Both the position numbers and the translations under genes were made by a program. Shown here one piece after another: positions 25,766 through 34,282 of a stretch of DNA of 64,000 bases. This stretch comes from Microbacterium foliorum. Its GTDB lineage: Bacteria; Actinomycetota; Actinomycetes; Actinomycetales; Microbacteriaceae. The notes under the pieces are model-generated. The model did no database searches. It worked only from the letters and a program-made list of their open reading frames with translations, and was not told the DNA's origin. The stretch is taken from assembly GCF_006385575.1 (NCBI RefSeq), contig NZ_CP041040.1, positions 2,046,001-2,110,000 of the forward strand, in the 5' to 3' direction. Positions within the stretch are counted from its first letter, which is position 1. Every line of letters begins with the position of its first letter.

Positions 25766-27316
25766 ATGTCTGTTCCCATCTCGCGCGGGCACAACCCGCT
25801 GCGTGACCCCGATGATCGCCGCCTCAACCGGATCGCGGGGCCCAGTGCACTCGTGATCTTCGGTGTGACCGGAGACCTGTCACGCAAGAAGCTCATGCCC
25901 GCTGTCTACGACCTCGCCAACCGCGGGCTCCTGCCACCCGGATTCGCTCTCGTCGGCTTCGCCCGACGCGACTGGGAGGACCAGGACTTCGCGCAGGTCG
26001 TCTACGACGCGGTCAAGCAGCATGCGCGCACGCCGTTCCGCGAGGAGACCTGGGCGCAGCTTCTCCAGGGCATCCGCTTCGTCTCGGGTGAGTTCGACAA
26101 CCCCGAGTCGTTCCGCAAGCTCCGTGAGACCGTCGACCAGCTCGACGTCGAACGCGGCACGATGGGCAACCACGCGTTCTACCTGTCGATCCCGCCGAAG
26201 GACTTCCCTCTCGTCGCGAAGCAGCTCAAGGACTCGGGTCTCGTTGGAGCGAACGACGATGACGACGAGCGCTGGCGCCGTGTCGTGATCGAGAAGCCGT
26301 TCGGCCACGACCTCGAGTCCGCGCGCGAGCTCAACGCCGCCCTCGAAGTGGCGTTCTCGGCCGACTCCATCTTCCGCATCGACCACTACCTCGGCAAGGA
26401 GACGGTCCAGAACATCCTGGCACTGCGCTTCGCGAACGAGCTGTACGAGCCGATCTGGAACCGCAACTACGTCGACCACGTGCAGATCACCATGGCCGAG
26501 GACATCGGCGTCGGAGGCCGTGCCGGCTACTACGACGGTGTCGGCGCCGCGCGCGACGTCATCCAGAATCACCTGCTGCAGTTGCTCGCGCTCACCGCCA
26601 TGGAAGAGCCGATCAGCCTGTCTGCCGAGCATCTGCGTGCCGAGAAGGAGAAGGTGCTGGCCGCGGTGCACGTGCCCGACGACCTCTCCCTCGCGACCGC
26701 GCGCGGGCAGTACGCGGGCGGCTGGCAGGGCGGCGAGCAGGTCACCGGCTTCCTCGACGAGGAAGGCATGAATCCTGAGTCGGCCACCGAGACCTACGCC
26801 GCGATCAAGCTCGAGATCGACACCCGCCGCTGGGCCGGTGTGCCGTTCTACCTGCGCACCGGAAAGCGCCTCGGCCGTCGCGTGACCGAGGTCGCCGTCG
26901 TCTTCAAGAAGGCGCCGGAGCACCTGTTCGGCCGTTCGAACACGTCGGAGCTCGGCCAGAACGCGCTCGTGATCCGCGTGCAGCCGGATGAGGGTGTCAC
27001 GATCCGCTTCGGCTCCAAGGTGCCGGGCAACGGAACCAACGTGCGCGACGTCACCATGGACTTCGGCTACGGCCACGCGTTCACCGAGGCGAGCCCCGAG
27101 GCATACGAGCGACTGATCCTCGACGTCCTGCTGGGCGATCCGCCGCTGTTCCCGCGTCACGAAGAGGTCGAGCTCTCCTGGAAGATCCTCGACCCCGTGG
27201 AGAAGTACTGGGCAGCCGAGGGCGGCCCGGTCGACCAGTACGCACCCGGTTCATGGGGTCCGGCATCCGCCGACGACCTCCTTGCCCGTGACGGACGAGT
27301 CTGGAGACGCCCATGA
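25766..27316 (+). CDS. zwf: glucose-6-phosphate dehydrogenase
   Basis: First step of the oxidative pentose phosphate pathway, producing NADPH. The 516-residue protein has the Rossmann opening VIFGVTGDLSRKKLMPAVYDL near 31-51, the active-site RIDHYLGKE with His207, and EKPFGHDLESA. The ATG has an AGGAG Shine-Dalgarno, and the gene is 22 bases after pgi. The stop overlaps opcA by four bases. Full length. Confidence 0.96.
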   Translation: MSVPISRGHNPLRDPDDRRLNRIAGPSALVIFGVTGDLSRKKLMPAVYDLANRGLLPPGFALVGFARRDWEDQDFAQVVYDAVKQHARTPFREETWAQLLQGIRFVSGEFDNPESFRKLRETVDQLDVERGTMGNHAFYLSIPPKDFPLVAKQLKDSGLVGANDDDDERWRRVVIEKPFGHDLESARELNAALEVAFSADSIFRIDHYLGKETVQNILALRFANELYEPIWNRNYVDHVQITMAEDIGVGGRAGYYDGVGAARDVIQNHLLQLLALTAMEEPISLSAEHLRAEKEKVLAAVHVPDDLSLATARGQYAGGWQGGEQVTGFLDEEGMNPESATETYAAIKLEIDTRRWAGVPFYLRTGKRLGRRVTEVAVVFKKAPEHLFGRSNTSELGQNALVIRVQPDEGVTIRFGSKVPGNGTNVRDVTMDFGYGHAFTEASPEAYERLILDVLLGDPPLFPRHEEVELSWKILDPVEKYWAAEGGPVDQYAPGSWGPASADDLLARDGRVWRRP

Positions 27317-28248
27317 TCATCGACCTTCCCGACACGACCGTCAGCCAGGTCGCCAAGCATCTCGTCAAGGTGCGCGAAGAAGGCGGTGCTGTCGCGCTCG
27401 GCCGTGTGCTCACGCTGATCATCTCGGCCCGCAACGGTGTCGCCGAAGCCGCGATCGACGCGGCCAACGACGCGTCACGCGAGCACCCCATGCGCGTCAT
27501 CGTGCTCACCACGGGCGAGGGCGACGCCAGACTCGACGCGCAGATCCGCGTCGGTGGCGACGCCGGAGCCTCTGAGGTGGTCGTACTCCGCGCCTACGGA
27601 GACGCCGCGAGCAACGAAGAGAGCCTCGTCACCGGACTGCTTCTGCCCGACGCCCCGGTCGTCGCCTGGTGGCCCGAAGAGGCACCGACGTCTCCGGCCG
27701 CGTCGCCGCTCGGCAAGATCGCGCAGCGACGCATCACCGATGCGGCGACGGCACCCGACGTGCGCGATCGCCTCGCGCAGCTCGGGGCGACGCATGCTCC
27801 GGGAGACACCGATCTCGCGTGGACGCGACTCACCCATTGGCGGGAGCAGCTGGCGGCAGTGCTCGACCAGCCCCCGTTCGAAGAGGTCACCGCCGTCGAG
27901 GTTCGCGGTGGGTCCGCCTCGCCGTCGACGGCCCTGCTGGCCGCGTGGTTGCAGATGGCCCTCGATATCCCGGTCAAATGGTCGTACGAAGACCCGGAGC
28001 ACTGGCAGGAGGGCATCAAGTCGGTGCGGCTTCACCGCTCGTCCGGTGACATCCTGCTCGAGCGCCCGACGCCCGGCGTGGCAGTGCTGACGCAGCCTGA
28101 TCAGCCCGATCACGACCTCCACCTCCCCCGCCGCACCCTGCGCGAGTGCCTCGCCGAGGAGCTGCGTCGCCTCGACCCCGACGTCCTGTACGGTCGAGTC
28201 ATCACCGAGGGCTGGGAGAAGCTGGGTCCGCCCGAGACAGGAGAATGA
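27313..28248 (+). CDS. opcA: glucose-6-phosphate dehydrogenase assembly protein OpcA
   Basis: OpcA proteins activate or help assemble glucose-6-phosphate dehydrogenase in cyanobacteria and actinobacteria. The 311 residues show the actinobacterial form: RVLTLIISARNG near the N-terminus, PDAPVVAWWPEEAPTSPAASPLGKIAQRRITDA in the middle, and TRLTHWREQLAAVLDQPPFEEV, then a C-terminal domain. There is no catalytic motif. ATG 27313 overlaps zwf, and the stop overlaps the pgl start region, as expected for partners made together. Confidence 0.95.
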   Translation: MIIDLPDTTVSQVAKHLVKVREEGGAVALGRVLTLIISARNGVAEAAIDAANDASREHPMRVIVLTTGEGDARLDAQIRVGGDAGASEVVVLRAYGDAASNEESLVTGLLLPDAPVVAWWPEEAPTSPAASPLGKIAQRRITDAATAPDVRDRLAQLGATHAPGDTDLAWTRLTHWREQLAAVLDQPPFEEVTAVEVRGGSASPSTALLAAWLQMALDIPVKWSYEDPEHWQEGIKSVRLHRSSGDILLERPTPGVAVLTQPDQPDHDLHLPRRTLRECLAEELRRLDPDVLYGRVITEGWEKLGPPETGE

Positions 28249-29033
28249 TGTCGACGCAGACAGCATCCGCTGAGAAGCGGGTCGTGGTCGAGTCCACGCC
28301 CGCGGCACTCGCCGCGAGCGTGGCCGATCGGTTCCTGACGCGCCTGCGTGCCCGCACGCGAAACGGCCGCATCGCTCATATCGCCCTCACGGGCGGTTCG
28401 ATGGGCGGCGCGGTGCTGCGGGCGACGCGCGACGACCCTCGGTCGGCTCAGATCGACTGGTCGCTGGTGCACTTCTGGTGGGGCGATGAACGGTTCGTCG
28501 CACGTAACGACGCCGATCGCAACGCTGTGCAGTCGCGCGAGGCTCTTCTCGACCACATCCCGGTTCCTGCCGAGAACGTGCACGAGGTCGCTGCAGCGGG
28601 CGAGAGCCTGACCCTCGACGAGGCTGCCGCGGCCTACGCGGCAGAGCTCGCTCGCTACGGCACCGACGACCACCCGTGGCCGTCGTTCGCCGTCTGCTTC
28701 TTGGGCGTAGGGCCTGACGGCCACATCGCCTCGCTCTTCCCCGATCGCCCCGAGGTCACGGTGACGGATGCCGCCGCGCTGCCGGTGCGAGACTCCCCCA
28801 AGCCGCCGCCCGAGCGAGTCACGCTGACGCGCCCGGTGCTCAACGCTTCGAAGCGTGTCTGGCTCGTTCTCACGGGAGCAGACAAGGCGTCGGCGCTCGG
28901 CCTCGCCCTTGCCGGTGCGAGCTACACGAACGTTCCCGCGGCCGGGGCTAAGGGGCGCAAGCGCACGGTGTTCTTCGTCGACGAGGCTGCGGCCTCAGAG
29001 GTGTCGCCTGATCTGATCGATCCGGCGTACTGA
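28248..29033 (+). CDS. pgl: 6-phosphogluconolactonase
   Basis: Hydrolyses 6-phosphogluconolactone, the product of Zwf. The 261 residues have the NagB-like fold motifs ALTGGSMGGAVLRA near 43-56, WWGDERFVARNDADRNA with the catalytic Asp/Glu/Arg cluster, LGVGPDGHIASLFP, and LVLTGADKASAL. Two ATG codons are adjacent at 28245 and 28248. The second is better spaced from the GGAG at 28240-28243 and is chosen. Last gene of the operon; the convergent DMT gene ends 10 bases later with no visible terminator. Confidence 0.95.
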   Translation: MSTQTASAEKRVVVESTPAALAASVADRFLTRLRARTRNGRIAHIALTGGSMGGAVLRATRDDPRSAQIDWSLVHFWWGDERFVARNDADRNAVQSREALLDHIPVPAENVHEVAAAGESLTLDEAAAAYAAELARYGTDDHPWPSFAVCFLGVGPDGHIASLFPDRPEVTVTDAAALPVRDSPKPPPERVTLTRPVLNASKRVWLVLTGADKASALGLALAGASYTNVPAAGAKGRKRTVFFVDEAAASEVSPDLIDPAY

Positions 29034-29043
29034 GTCAGCCCGC

Positions 29044-30045
29044 TCAGGCCCCGGCGTCTTTCGGCTTCTCGTCACTGCCCCGGGGGATTCCCAGGTCCTG
29101 GCTGTCGCTCAGAACCTGTGGGTGATAACGCGCGAGATTGACGACGCCCCAGATCGCGATGGCACCGGCGACTCCGAAGATCACGAGGACCCACGGCGGT
29201 GCCGCTGCCGCCTCGCCGAGGACGACCATACCGATGATCACGGCGACCAGAGGGTCGACGACGGTGAGGCCGGCGATGACCAGATCCGGCGGGCCAGAGC
29301 TGTACGCCGTCTGCACGAAGTAGGCGCCGACAGCCGCCGCGGCGATCAGGGCGATCACGCACACGATGGTGATCCAGTCGAAGTTGCCCGCCTGGACGCG
29401 CTTGATGACGACCTTCGCGAGCGTCGCGACGAAGCCGTAGAGGATTCCTGCGCCGACGATGTAGAAGAGCGCGCGCATGCGGTGACGAAGGACGAGCCAG
29501 CATGCGCCGAGGATGATGATCACGACGAGCAGGATCGCCAGGATCGTGAAGAGCTCGGTGTCGGTGACCTCTTTCTCTGTGGCGAAGATCGCCGCGAAGA
29601 AGACGAAGAGGAAGATTCCGCCGACGCAGCAGACGATCGCAGTGATCGACTGCTTGGTCGGTGAGTGCCCCGAGATGCGGGCGTTGAGCAGCGTCGTCAG
29701 GACGAGAGCGATCGCGCCGAGCGGCTGAACGACGATCAACGGCGCGACGGTCAGGGCCGCGAGTTGGCACACGATGGCCAAGCCGAGCATCAGTGTCCCG
29801 ACGAGCCACGACGGACGCGTCAGCAGCCCACGAACCTGGGCGATCGAGAGGCCGGACGCGCCGTCGGCACCGCTGAGCCGTTCCATCTTCTCCACGCCGC
29901 GATGCTGGTACTGCGCACCGAGCGACATGAAGACCGCACCCGCAAGTGCAAGGGGGATGCCGAGGAGCAGTCCCGGGTTCTGGAACGCGCCTACCAGCTG
30001 GTCGGTGACGTCTTCCGCCCCAGCCATCCATACGGAGATGCTCAC
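29044..30045 (-). CDS. DMT family transporter-like membrane protein
   Basis: A 333-residue protein with about nine to ten transmembrane helices arranged as an EamA/NIPA-like inverted repeat (an early LGAQYQHRGVEKM loop, later GPPDLVIAGLTVVDPLVAVIIGMVVLGE, typical of drug/metabolite transporters). A short charged tail (DSQDLGIPRGSDEKPKDAGA) faces the cytoplasm. Substrate unknown; magnesium or metabolite transport are family possibilities. The GTG start is supported by a TAGGGT hexamer exactly six bases upstream, which predicts a leaderless mRNA. It is divergent from def. Confidence 0.82.
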   Translation of the reverse strand: MSISVWMAGAEDVTDQLVGAFQNPGLLLGIPLALAGAVFMSLGAQYQHRGVEKMERLSGADGASGLSIAQVRGLLTRPSWLVGTLMLGLAIVCQLAALTVAPLIVVQPLGAIALVLTTLLNARISGHSPTKQSITAIVCCVGGIFLFVFFAAIFATEKEVTDTELFTILAILLVVIIILGACWLVLRHRMRALFYIVGAGILYGFVATLAKVVIKRVQAGNFDWITIVCVIALIAAAAVGAYFVQTAYSSGPPDLVIAGLTVVDPLVAVIIGMVVLGEAAAAPPWVLVIFGVAGAIAIWGVVNLARYHPQVLSDSQDLGIPRGSDEKPKDAGA

Positions 30046-30051
30046 CCTACG

Positions 30052-30082
30052 ACCCTACCCGGCGATACACGCCGAGTAGGGT
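30052..30082. promoter_or_regulatory. back-to-back leaderless promoters for the DMT gene and def
   Basis: TAGGGT occurs on the minus strand at 30052-30057 and on the plus strand at 30077-30082. Each lies exactly six bases before a GTG start (30045 and 30089). Only 43 bases separate the two start codons, so the two promoters must overlap and may compete. Confidence 0.6.
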
Positions 30083-30088
30083 TATGGC

Positions 30089-30655
30089 GTGGCTGTTCTT
30101 CCTATTCGCATCATGGGCGATCCCGTCCTGCACTCCCCCGCATCCGTCGTCGAAGAGATCACCGACGACATCCGCACGCTCATCGCCGACATGTTCGAGA
30201 CGATGGACACCGCCCCCGGTGTCGGCCTGGCCGCCCCTCAGGTCGGCGTGCCTCTGCGCATTTACACGTACGCCTACGTGGACGACGACGACCAGCCGTG
30301 GCGCGGGGTCATCATCAATCCCGAGCTCTGGATGGTGCCGCTGGAACCGGGCGAGCCGGACGACGAGCTCGAGTCCGAAGGATGCCTTTCGTTCCCCGGC
30401 GAGCGATTCCCGCTGCGTCGCTCCGAGCGGGTGCGCGTCACGGGCACCGATCTCGACGGCTCCCCCGTCGAGATCGCGGTCGACGGGTGGCGTGCGCGCA
30501 TCATGCAGCACGAATTCGACCACCTCGACGGCATCCTGTACATCGATCGCCTCTCGGACGGCGATTGGAAGACCGTGCAGAAGATCGCCAAGAAGCGCGG
30601 ATGGGGCAAGCCCGGCGCCAGCTGGGTACCCGGCATCGACGACTTGGAAGGCTGA
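30089..30655 (+). CDS. def: peptide deformylase
   Basis: Metalloenzyme removing the N-formyl group from nascent proteins. The 188 residues contain all three signature motifs: GVGLAAPQVG near 44-53, EGCLSFPG with the metal-binding Cys, and QHEFDHLDGILY with the two His ligands and catalytic Glu. This is a type with an internal DDDDQPWRG insertion common in actinobacteria. The GTG start has a -10 hexamer six bases upstream and no Shine-Dalgarno. Confidence 0.95.
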   Translation: MAVLPIRIMGDPVLHSPASVVEEITDDIRTLIADMFETMDTAPGVGLAAPQVGVPLRIYTYAYVDDDDQPWRGVIINPELWMVPLEPGEPDDELESEGCLSFPGERFPLRRSERVRVTGTDLDGSPVEIAVDGWRARIMQHEFDHLDGILYIDRLSDGDWKTVQKIAKKRGWGKPGASWVPGIDDLEG

Positions 30656-30772
30656 CCTGCCTTTCAGCCCAATCAAAGCCTTCTCCGAGTTGCATCACAG
30701 ACTCCGCGCCGGATAGCGTGCTTGAGGCGGGATATCGATATACCCGTTCACCGAGGCTCTGGAGGGGACGAA

Positions 30773-31288
30773 ATGATGAAAATGCGCACGCGACGCGCAC
30801 TGGCGCTGGCAGGTTCTGCTGTGGCGCTGTCGGTCGCACTGACCGGCTGTAGCGCGCTGAACGGCATTCTGGGCGGAGGCGCCGGAGACGCAGACCGCGA
30901 CGAGGAGACCGGACAGGTCACCGAGAGCGCGAACATCGACATCTTTGCGCTGAAGGTCGGCGACTGCATGATGGAGGCTCCCAGCGGTCTCCTCGAGGAC
31001 ATCGACGTCGTTCCGTGCGCTGAGCCGCACGACCAGGAAGTCTTCTACGAGATCACCATGGACGATGGCGATTTCTCGGAGGAGGCTATCGACGCCGCTT
31101 CGCAGGAGTGCATCGGCGACGCGTACGCGAGCTTCGTCGGCGTTGCCTACGAAACCTCGACTCTCGAGGTCTACCCGATCACCCCGACCCAGCAGACCTG
31201 GGATGAGCTGAACGACCGCGTGGTGCAATGCGTCATCTCTGACCCCGCGGGTCAGATCGAGGGCTCGCTCGAGGGCGCTGCACGCTGA
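30773..31288 (+). CDS. septum-formation-family lipoprotein
   Basis: A 171-residue predicted lipoprotein. A basic start (MMKMRTRR) is followed by a hydrophobic segment and the lipobox LTGC near residue 26. The mature domain has the pattern of the actinobacterial Septum_form family (LKVGDCMMEAPSG, VPCAEPHDQEVFYE, CIGDAYASFVG, WDELNDRVVQCVI) with four paired cysteines suggesting disulfides. The function in division is a family name and not established here. ATG 30773 is chosen because GGAGGGG lies six bases upstream. A strong hairpin terminator follows at 31304-31341. Confidence 0.82.
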   Translation: MMKMRTRRALALAGSAVALSVALTGCSALNGILGGGAGDADRDEETGQVTESANIDIFALKVGDCMMEAPSGLLEDIDVVPCAEPHDQEVFYEITMDDGDFSEEAIDAASQECIGDAYASFVGVAYETSTLEVYPITPTQQTWDELNDRVVQCVISDPAGQIEGSLEGAAR

Positions 31289-31303
31289 TCTGACTCTGAT
31301 TCG

Positions 31304-31341
31304 CAGAAAGAGGCCCCGTCACTCGACGGGGCCTCTTTCTG
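31304..31341 (+). terminator. strong hairpin terminator after the lipoprotein gene
   Basis: Perfect 16-base arms, CAGAAAGAGGCCCCGT and its reverse complement, enclose a six-base loop. The stem is GC-rich at its top and A/U-rich at its base, so it could stop transcription from either side. It lies 15 bases after the lipoprotein stop. Confidence 0.85.
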
Positions 31342-31404
31342 CTGTGAGCACGGATGCGACTGTGCCTCTCGAAGAGGACGCCTCAAGGAATGAGGACCCA
31401 AAGG

Positions 31405-31432
31405 GAAAAGCCCCTCCGAAGAGGGGCTTTTC
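31405..31432 (-). terminator. hairpin terminator of tRNA-Asn
   Basis: GAAAAGCCCCTC-CGAA-GAGGGGCTTTTC, with 12-base arms and a four-base loop. It lies two bases beyond the encoded CCA end of the minus-strand tRNA, so it should end that transcript. The run of T on the minus-strand side fits intrinsic termination. Confidence 0.8.
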
Positions 31433-31434
31433 AT

Positions 31435-31510
31435 TGGCTCCCCGGCTTGGACTCGAACCAAGAACCTGCCGGTTAACAGCCGGCTGCTCTGCCAATTGAG
31501 CTACCGAGGA
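31435..31510 (-). tRNA. tRNA-Asn (anticodon GTT)
   Basis: A 76-base tRNA with CCA encoded. The acceptor arms TCCTCGG and CCGGGGA pair with one G-U. The D-loop region reads AGCTCAATTGGCAGAGC, the anticodon stem-loop is GCCGGCTGTTAACCGGC with anticodon GTT, and the T-arm reads GGTTCGAGTCC. The discriminator base is G. Confidence 0.95.
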
Positions 31511-31539
31511 ATGTGCTCCGCTGCGCGGGCAACTCGTCA

Positions 31540-31545
31540 ATCCTA
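31540..31545 (-). promoter_or_regulatory. putative -10 of tRNA-Asn
   Basis: TAGGAT on the minus strand, about 30 bases upstream of the mature tRNA 5' end. This leaves room for a short precursor leader to be trimmed by RNase P. The -35 region is weak. Confidence 0.4.
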
Positions 31546-31606
31546 GCAAACTCCAGAGCGTGGTCGTGACACGGGCCGCAGGTCGGGCGTGTCGTCGGCG
31601 ACCCCG

Positions 31607-32380
31607 TCAGTGCCCGGAATCCGCCTCGGCATTCGGGGCCCACAGCAGGTCCTTGCCGACACCGCGTGCGACCACATGACCGCCGCGCAGCATCAGCGTC
31701 TCAGCGTTTAGCTCGCGAATGAAATCGGCGTCGTTCGTGACCAGCAGCGCCCCCATCCCCTGCTCCTTGCGGCGTCGGGTGATCGCGTCGAACACCACGG
31801 GGCGTACCTCGAGATCGAGGTTGGCGAGGATCTCGTCAGCGATGAGCACCCGGGGCTCGAGCACGAACGACCTGGCGATCGCGACCCGCTGGCGCATGCC
31901 TGCACTCAGCTCATAAGGGAACTTCGATGCCGAACCGAGAGGCAGGTGCAGCTCATCGAGGAGCGTCGCGACTCGGATGGACAGAGCTTTGGTGTTCACC
32001 CGCTTCTCGCGAATCAGGATCGGCTCGGAGATGACCTCGCTGACCGTGAGCTGCGGAGGAAGGTCGGCGCCCGCACCCTGCGGCACGAAACCGGTGCGGT
32101 AGGTGAGCAGACGATGCTTGCGACCCGGCCGGCGGATGTCGACTCCACAGACCTGTGCACTGCCGCCCACGACCCGGACGGACGGATCGGTCGAACCCGC
32201 CAGCGCGGCGACCAGAGTGGACTTGCCAGAGCCGGTCGGGCCGGCGACGCAGATGAGCTCACCGGGCGCGAGCGAGAAGCTGACTCCGTCGATGGCGCGG
32301 GTCGCGCCGCTGTGCCCGATGCGGTCGATCACCAGATCTGAGCTGTCGATCGCATTGGTCGATTCGGGCCGAGAGAACAT
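31607..32380 (-). CDS. orphan ABC ATPase with degenerate switch loop
   Basis: A 257-residue ABC ATPase resembling oligopeptide/nickel importer ATPases. Walker A GPTGSGKST is intact, as are the Q-loop (FVPQGAG) and a signature close to consensus (YELSAGMRQRVAIARS, LSAGM rather than LSGGQ). Walker B reads VLIADEILANLD, so the usual Pro-Thr-Thr after DE is Ile-Leu-Ala. The switch His is replaced by Asn216 (LLVTNDADF). No permease or binding-protein gene is adjacent; the neighbours are dnaG and tRNA-Asn. Either an ATPase with altered turnover or a non-transport regulator. A CAGGAT hexamer six bases before the ATG and a GGAAG Shine-Dalgarno coincide. Confidence 0.8.
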   Translation of the reverse strand: MFSRPESTNAIDSSDLVIDRIGHSGATRAIDGVSFSLAPGELICVAGPTGSGKSTLVAALAGSTDPSVRVVGGSAQVCGVDIRRPGRKHRLLTYRTGFVPQGAGADLPPQLTVSEVISEPILIREKRVNTKALSIRVATLLDELHLPLGSASKFPYELSAGMRQRVAIARSFVLEPRVLIADEILANLDLEVRPVVFDAITRRRKEQGMGALLVTNDADFIRELNAETLMLRGGHVVARGVGKDLLWAPNAEADSGH

Positions 32381-32416
32381 TCTTCCATCCTGCCCTGCTG
32401 CGCCTGACAGCCGCCG

Positions 32417-34282
32417 TTACGACTCGGCGAACCGCTGACGCTCGACGTCGATGTCGCGAAGGCGCATCCGCAGCGCACGCCCGCCGTCGGAGTCCGCCGG
32501 AACCCGCTGCACCGCTCCGAGGAGCTCCTGCTTCTCATGCTCCAGAATGCGCATGATGAGTCGCTTGGCGAGGTCGGTCGTCGAAGCGACGGCGCCTTCT
32601 TCGTTGCGCGCCGGGAACGGGGTCATCAGCAGTTCGCCCGCGAGCGACCGGTAGGGCTCGCGAACGGAGTTGACGGTGTCCGTCACCCAACCGGCTCGAG
32701 TCCGATCGGATGCCGAAGCGACCGCCTCACGCACCGCATCCAGCCCCGGTGTGCGGAACGGCGCACTGAGCGCCCGCGTGAGCAGTTCCTGATCGATCTG
32801 ATGTCCGTATTGCAGAGCGCCCATCAGGGCATCTCGTTCCACGGCCGCATCCGCAGTGCGCGGCAGGCTCGCGAGGGTGACCGGCGCCACGCCCGGCGTG
32901 CCGGAAGCGGAGTCGCCAGCGCTCTCGTGCCTCGTCGACTCGTGTCTCGACGTCTGCGATCCCCCACGCGCTGCACGCTCGACCTCGTTGCGCACCTCGG
33001 TGGGGTCCATGCCCAGTCGCCGGGCCAGCACGCGCTCATAGCCGGGTCGCAGCAGACGATCGCGGATCTCGGCAACGATCGGCGCTGCCGCACGAAGGGC
33101 GCCCACACGACCTTCGACCGTCGAGAGGTCGAATCCGCTGAGCTTCCTGTCGATCGCGAACTCGAACATCGGCTGCTTCGTCTCCATCAGCGAGCGCACG
33201 GCCGCATCGCCGCGTTGCAGCCTGAGGTCGCACGGGTCGAGCCCGTCGGGCGCCACCGCAACGAAGGTCTGAGCGTTGAAGCGGTCATCCTCCGTGAAGG
33301 CCCGGAGAGCCGCCTTCTGCCCGGCCTCATCGCCGTCGAAGGTGAAGACGACCTCTCCCGAGGCGTTGTCGTCGCCCATGACGCGACGCAGCACCTTGAT
33401 GTGATCGGTTCCGAACGCGGTGCCGCACGTCGCGATCGCGGTCGTGAGCCCCGCGAGGTGGCAGGCCATGACATCGGTGTACCCCTCGACCACCACGACC
33501 CGACGAGGGTCTCCACGCGAGATGTCGCGCTTGGCGAGATCGAGACCGTAGAGGACCTGGGCCTTCTTGTAGATCGGAGTCTCGGGGGTGTTCAGGTACT
33601 TCGGGCCCTGGTCATCGTCGAACAGCTTGCGCGCGCCGAACCCGATGGTCTGACCCGACACGTCGCGGATCGGCCAGACGAGACGGCCGCGGAAGCGGTC
33701 GTAGACGCCGCGCTGCCCCGTCGACACCAGGCCGGCGGCACTCAGCTCGTCGCGGGTGAACCCCTGCGCGGTGAGAGCCTTCAGCATCTTGTCCCACCCG
33801 CGCGGCGCGAAGCCGACGCCGAAATGCGCGGCAGCACCCGCGTCGAATCCCCGCTCGCCGAGAAAACGGCGTCCAGCCTCGGCATCGGCGGTGAGCAACT
33901 GCGCCCGGAAGTACTCCGCGGCGGCGGTGTTGGCCGCGTACAGGCGGCTGCGACCACTCGTCTCCGGAGCCGACCCGCCGTCCTCATAGTGCAAGGAGTA
34001 TCCGATGCGGCCGGCGAGACGCTCGACGGCCTCGGTGAAGCTGACGTGGTCCATCTCGCGCAGGAACGAGTAGACGTCGCCCGACTCGCCGCAGCCGAAA
34101 CAGTGGTAGTAGCCGACCTGCGGCCGCACGTGGAAGCTCGGGCTCTTCTCGTCATGGAAGGGGCACAGGCCCTTGAGAGAGCCGACACCTGCGGACTTCA
34201 GGGCGAGGCGCTCGCCGACGATGTCGGCGATGTTCGTGCGGGCCTTGACCTCGTCGACGTCGGCCTGGCGGATGCGGGGCAT
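32417..34282 (-). CDS. dnaG: DNA primase
   Basis: Makes RNA primers for replication. The 621 residues have the N-terminal zinc finger [13 protein letters not shown]...CFGCG near 40-65, the catalytic TOPRIM domain with [17 protein letters not shown] and [14 protein letters not shown], and a helicase-binding C-terminal region. A linker around [13 protein letters not shown] is a short low-complexity repeat. The ATG shares one base with the dgt stop (TGATG). Follows dusB and dgt in a three-gene run. Confidence 0.96.
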   Translation of the reverse strand: MPRIRQADVDEVKARTNIADIVGERLALKSAGVGSLKGLCPFHDEKSPSFHVRPQVGYYHCFGCGESGDVYSFLREMDHVSFTEAVERLAGRIGYSLHYEDGGSAPETSGRSRLYAANTAAAEYFRAQLLTADAEAGRRFLGERGFDAGAAAHFGVGFAPRGWDKMLKALTAQGFTRDELSAAGLVSTGQRGVYDRFRGRLVWPIRDVSGQTIGFGARKLFDDDQGPKYLNTPETPIYKKAQVLYGLDLAKRDISRGDPRRVVVVEGYTDVMACHLAGLTTAIATCGTAFGTDHIKVLRRVMGDDNASGEVVFTFDGDEAGQKAALRAFTEDDRFNAQTFVAVAPDGLDPCDLRLQRGDAAVRSLMETKQPMFEFAIDRKLSGFDLSTVEGRVGALRAAAPIVAEIRDRLLRPGYERVLARRLGMDPTEVRNEVERAARGGSQTSRHESTRHESAGDSASGTPGVAPVTLASLPRTADAAVERDALMGALQYGHQIDQELLTRALSAPFRTPGLDAVREAVASASDRTRAGWVTDTVNSVREPYRSLAGELLMTPFPARNEEGAVASTTDLAKRLIMRILEHEKQELLGAVQRVPADSDGGRALRMRLRDIDVERQRFAES

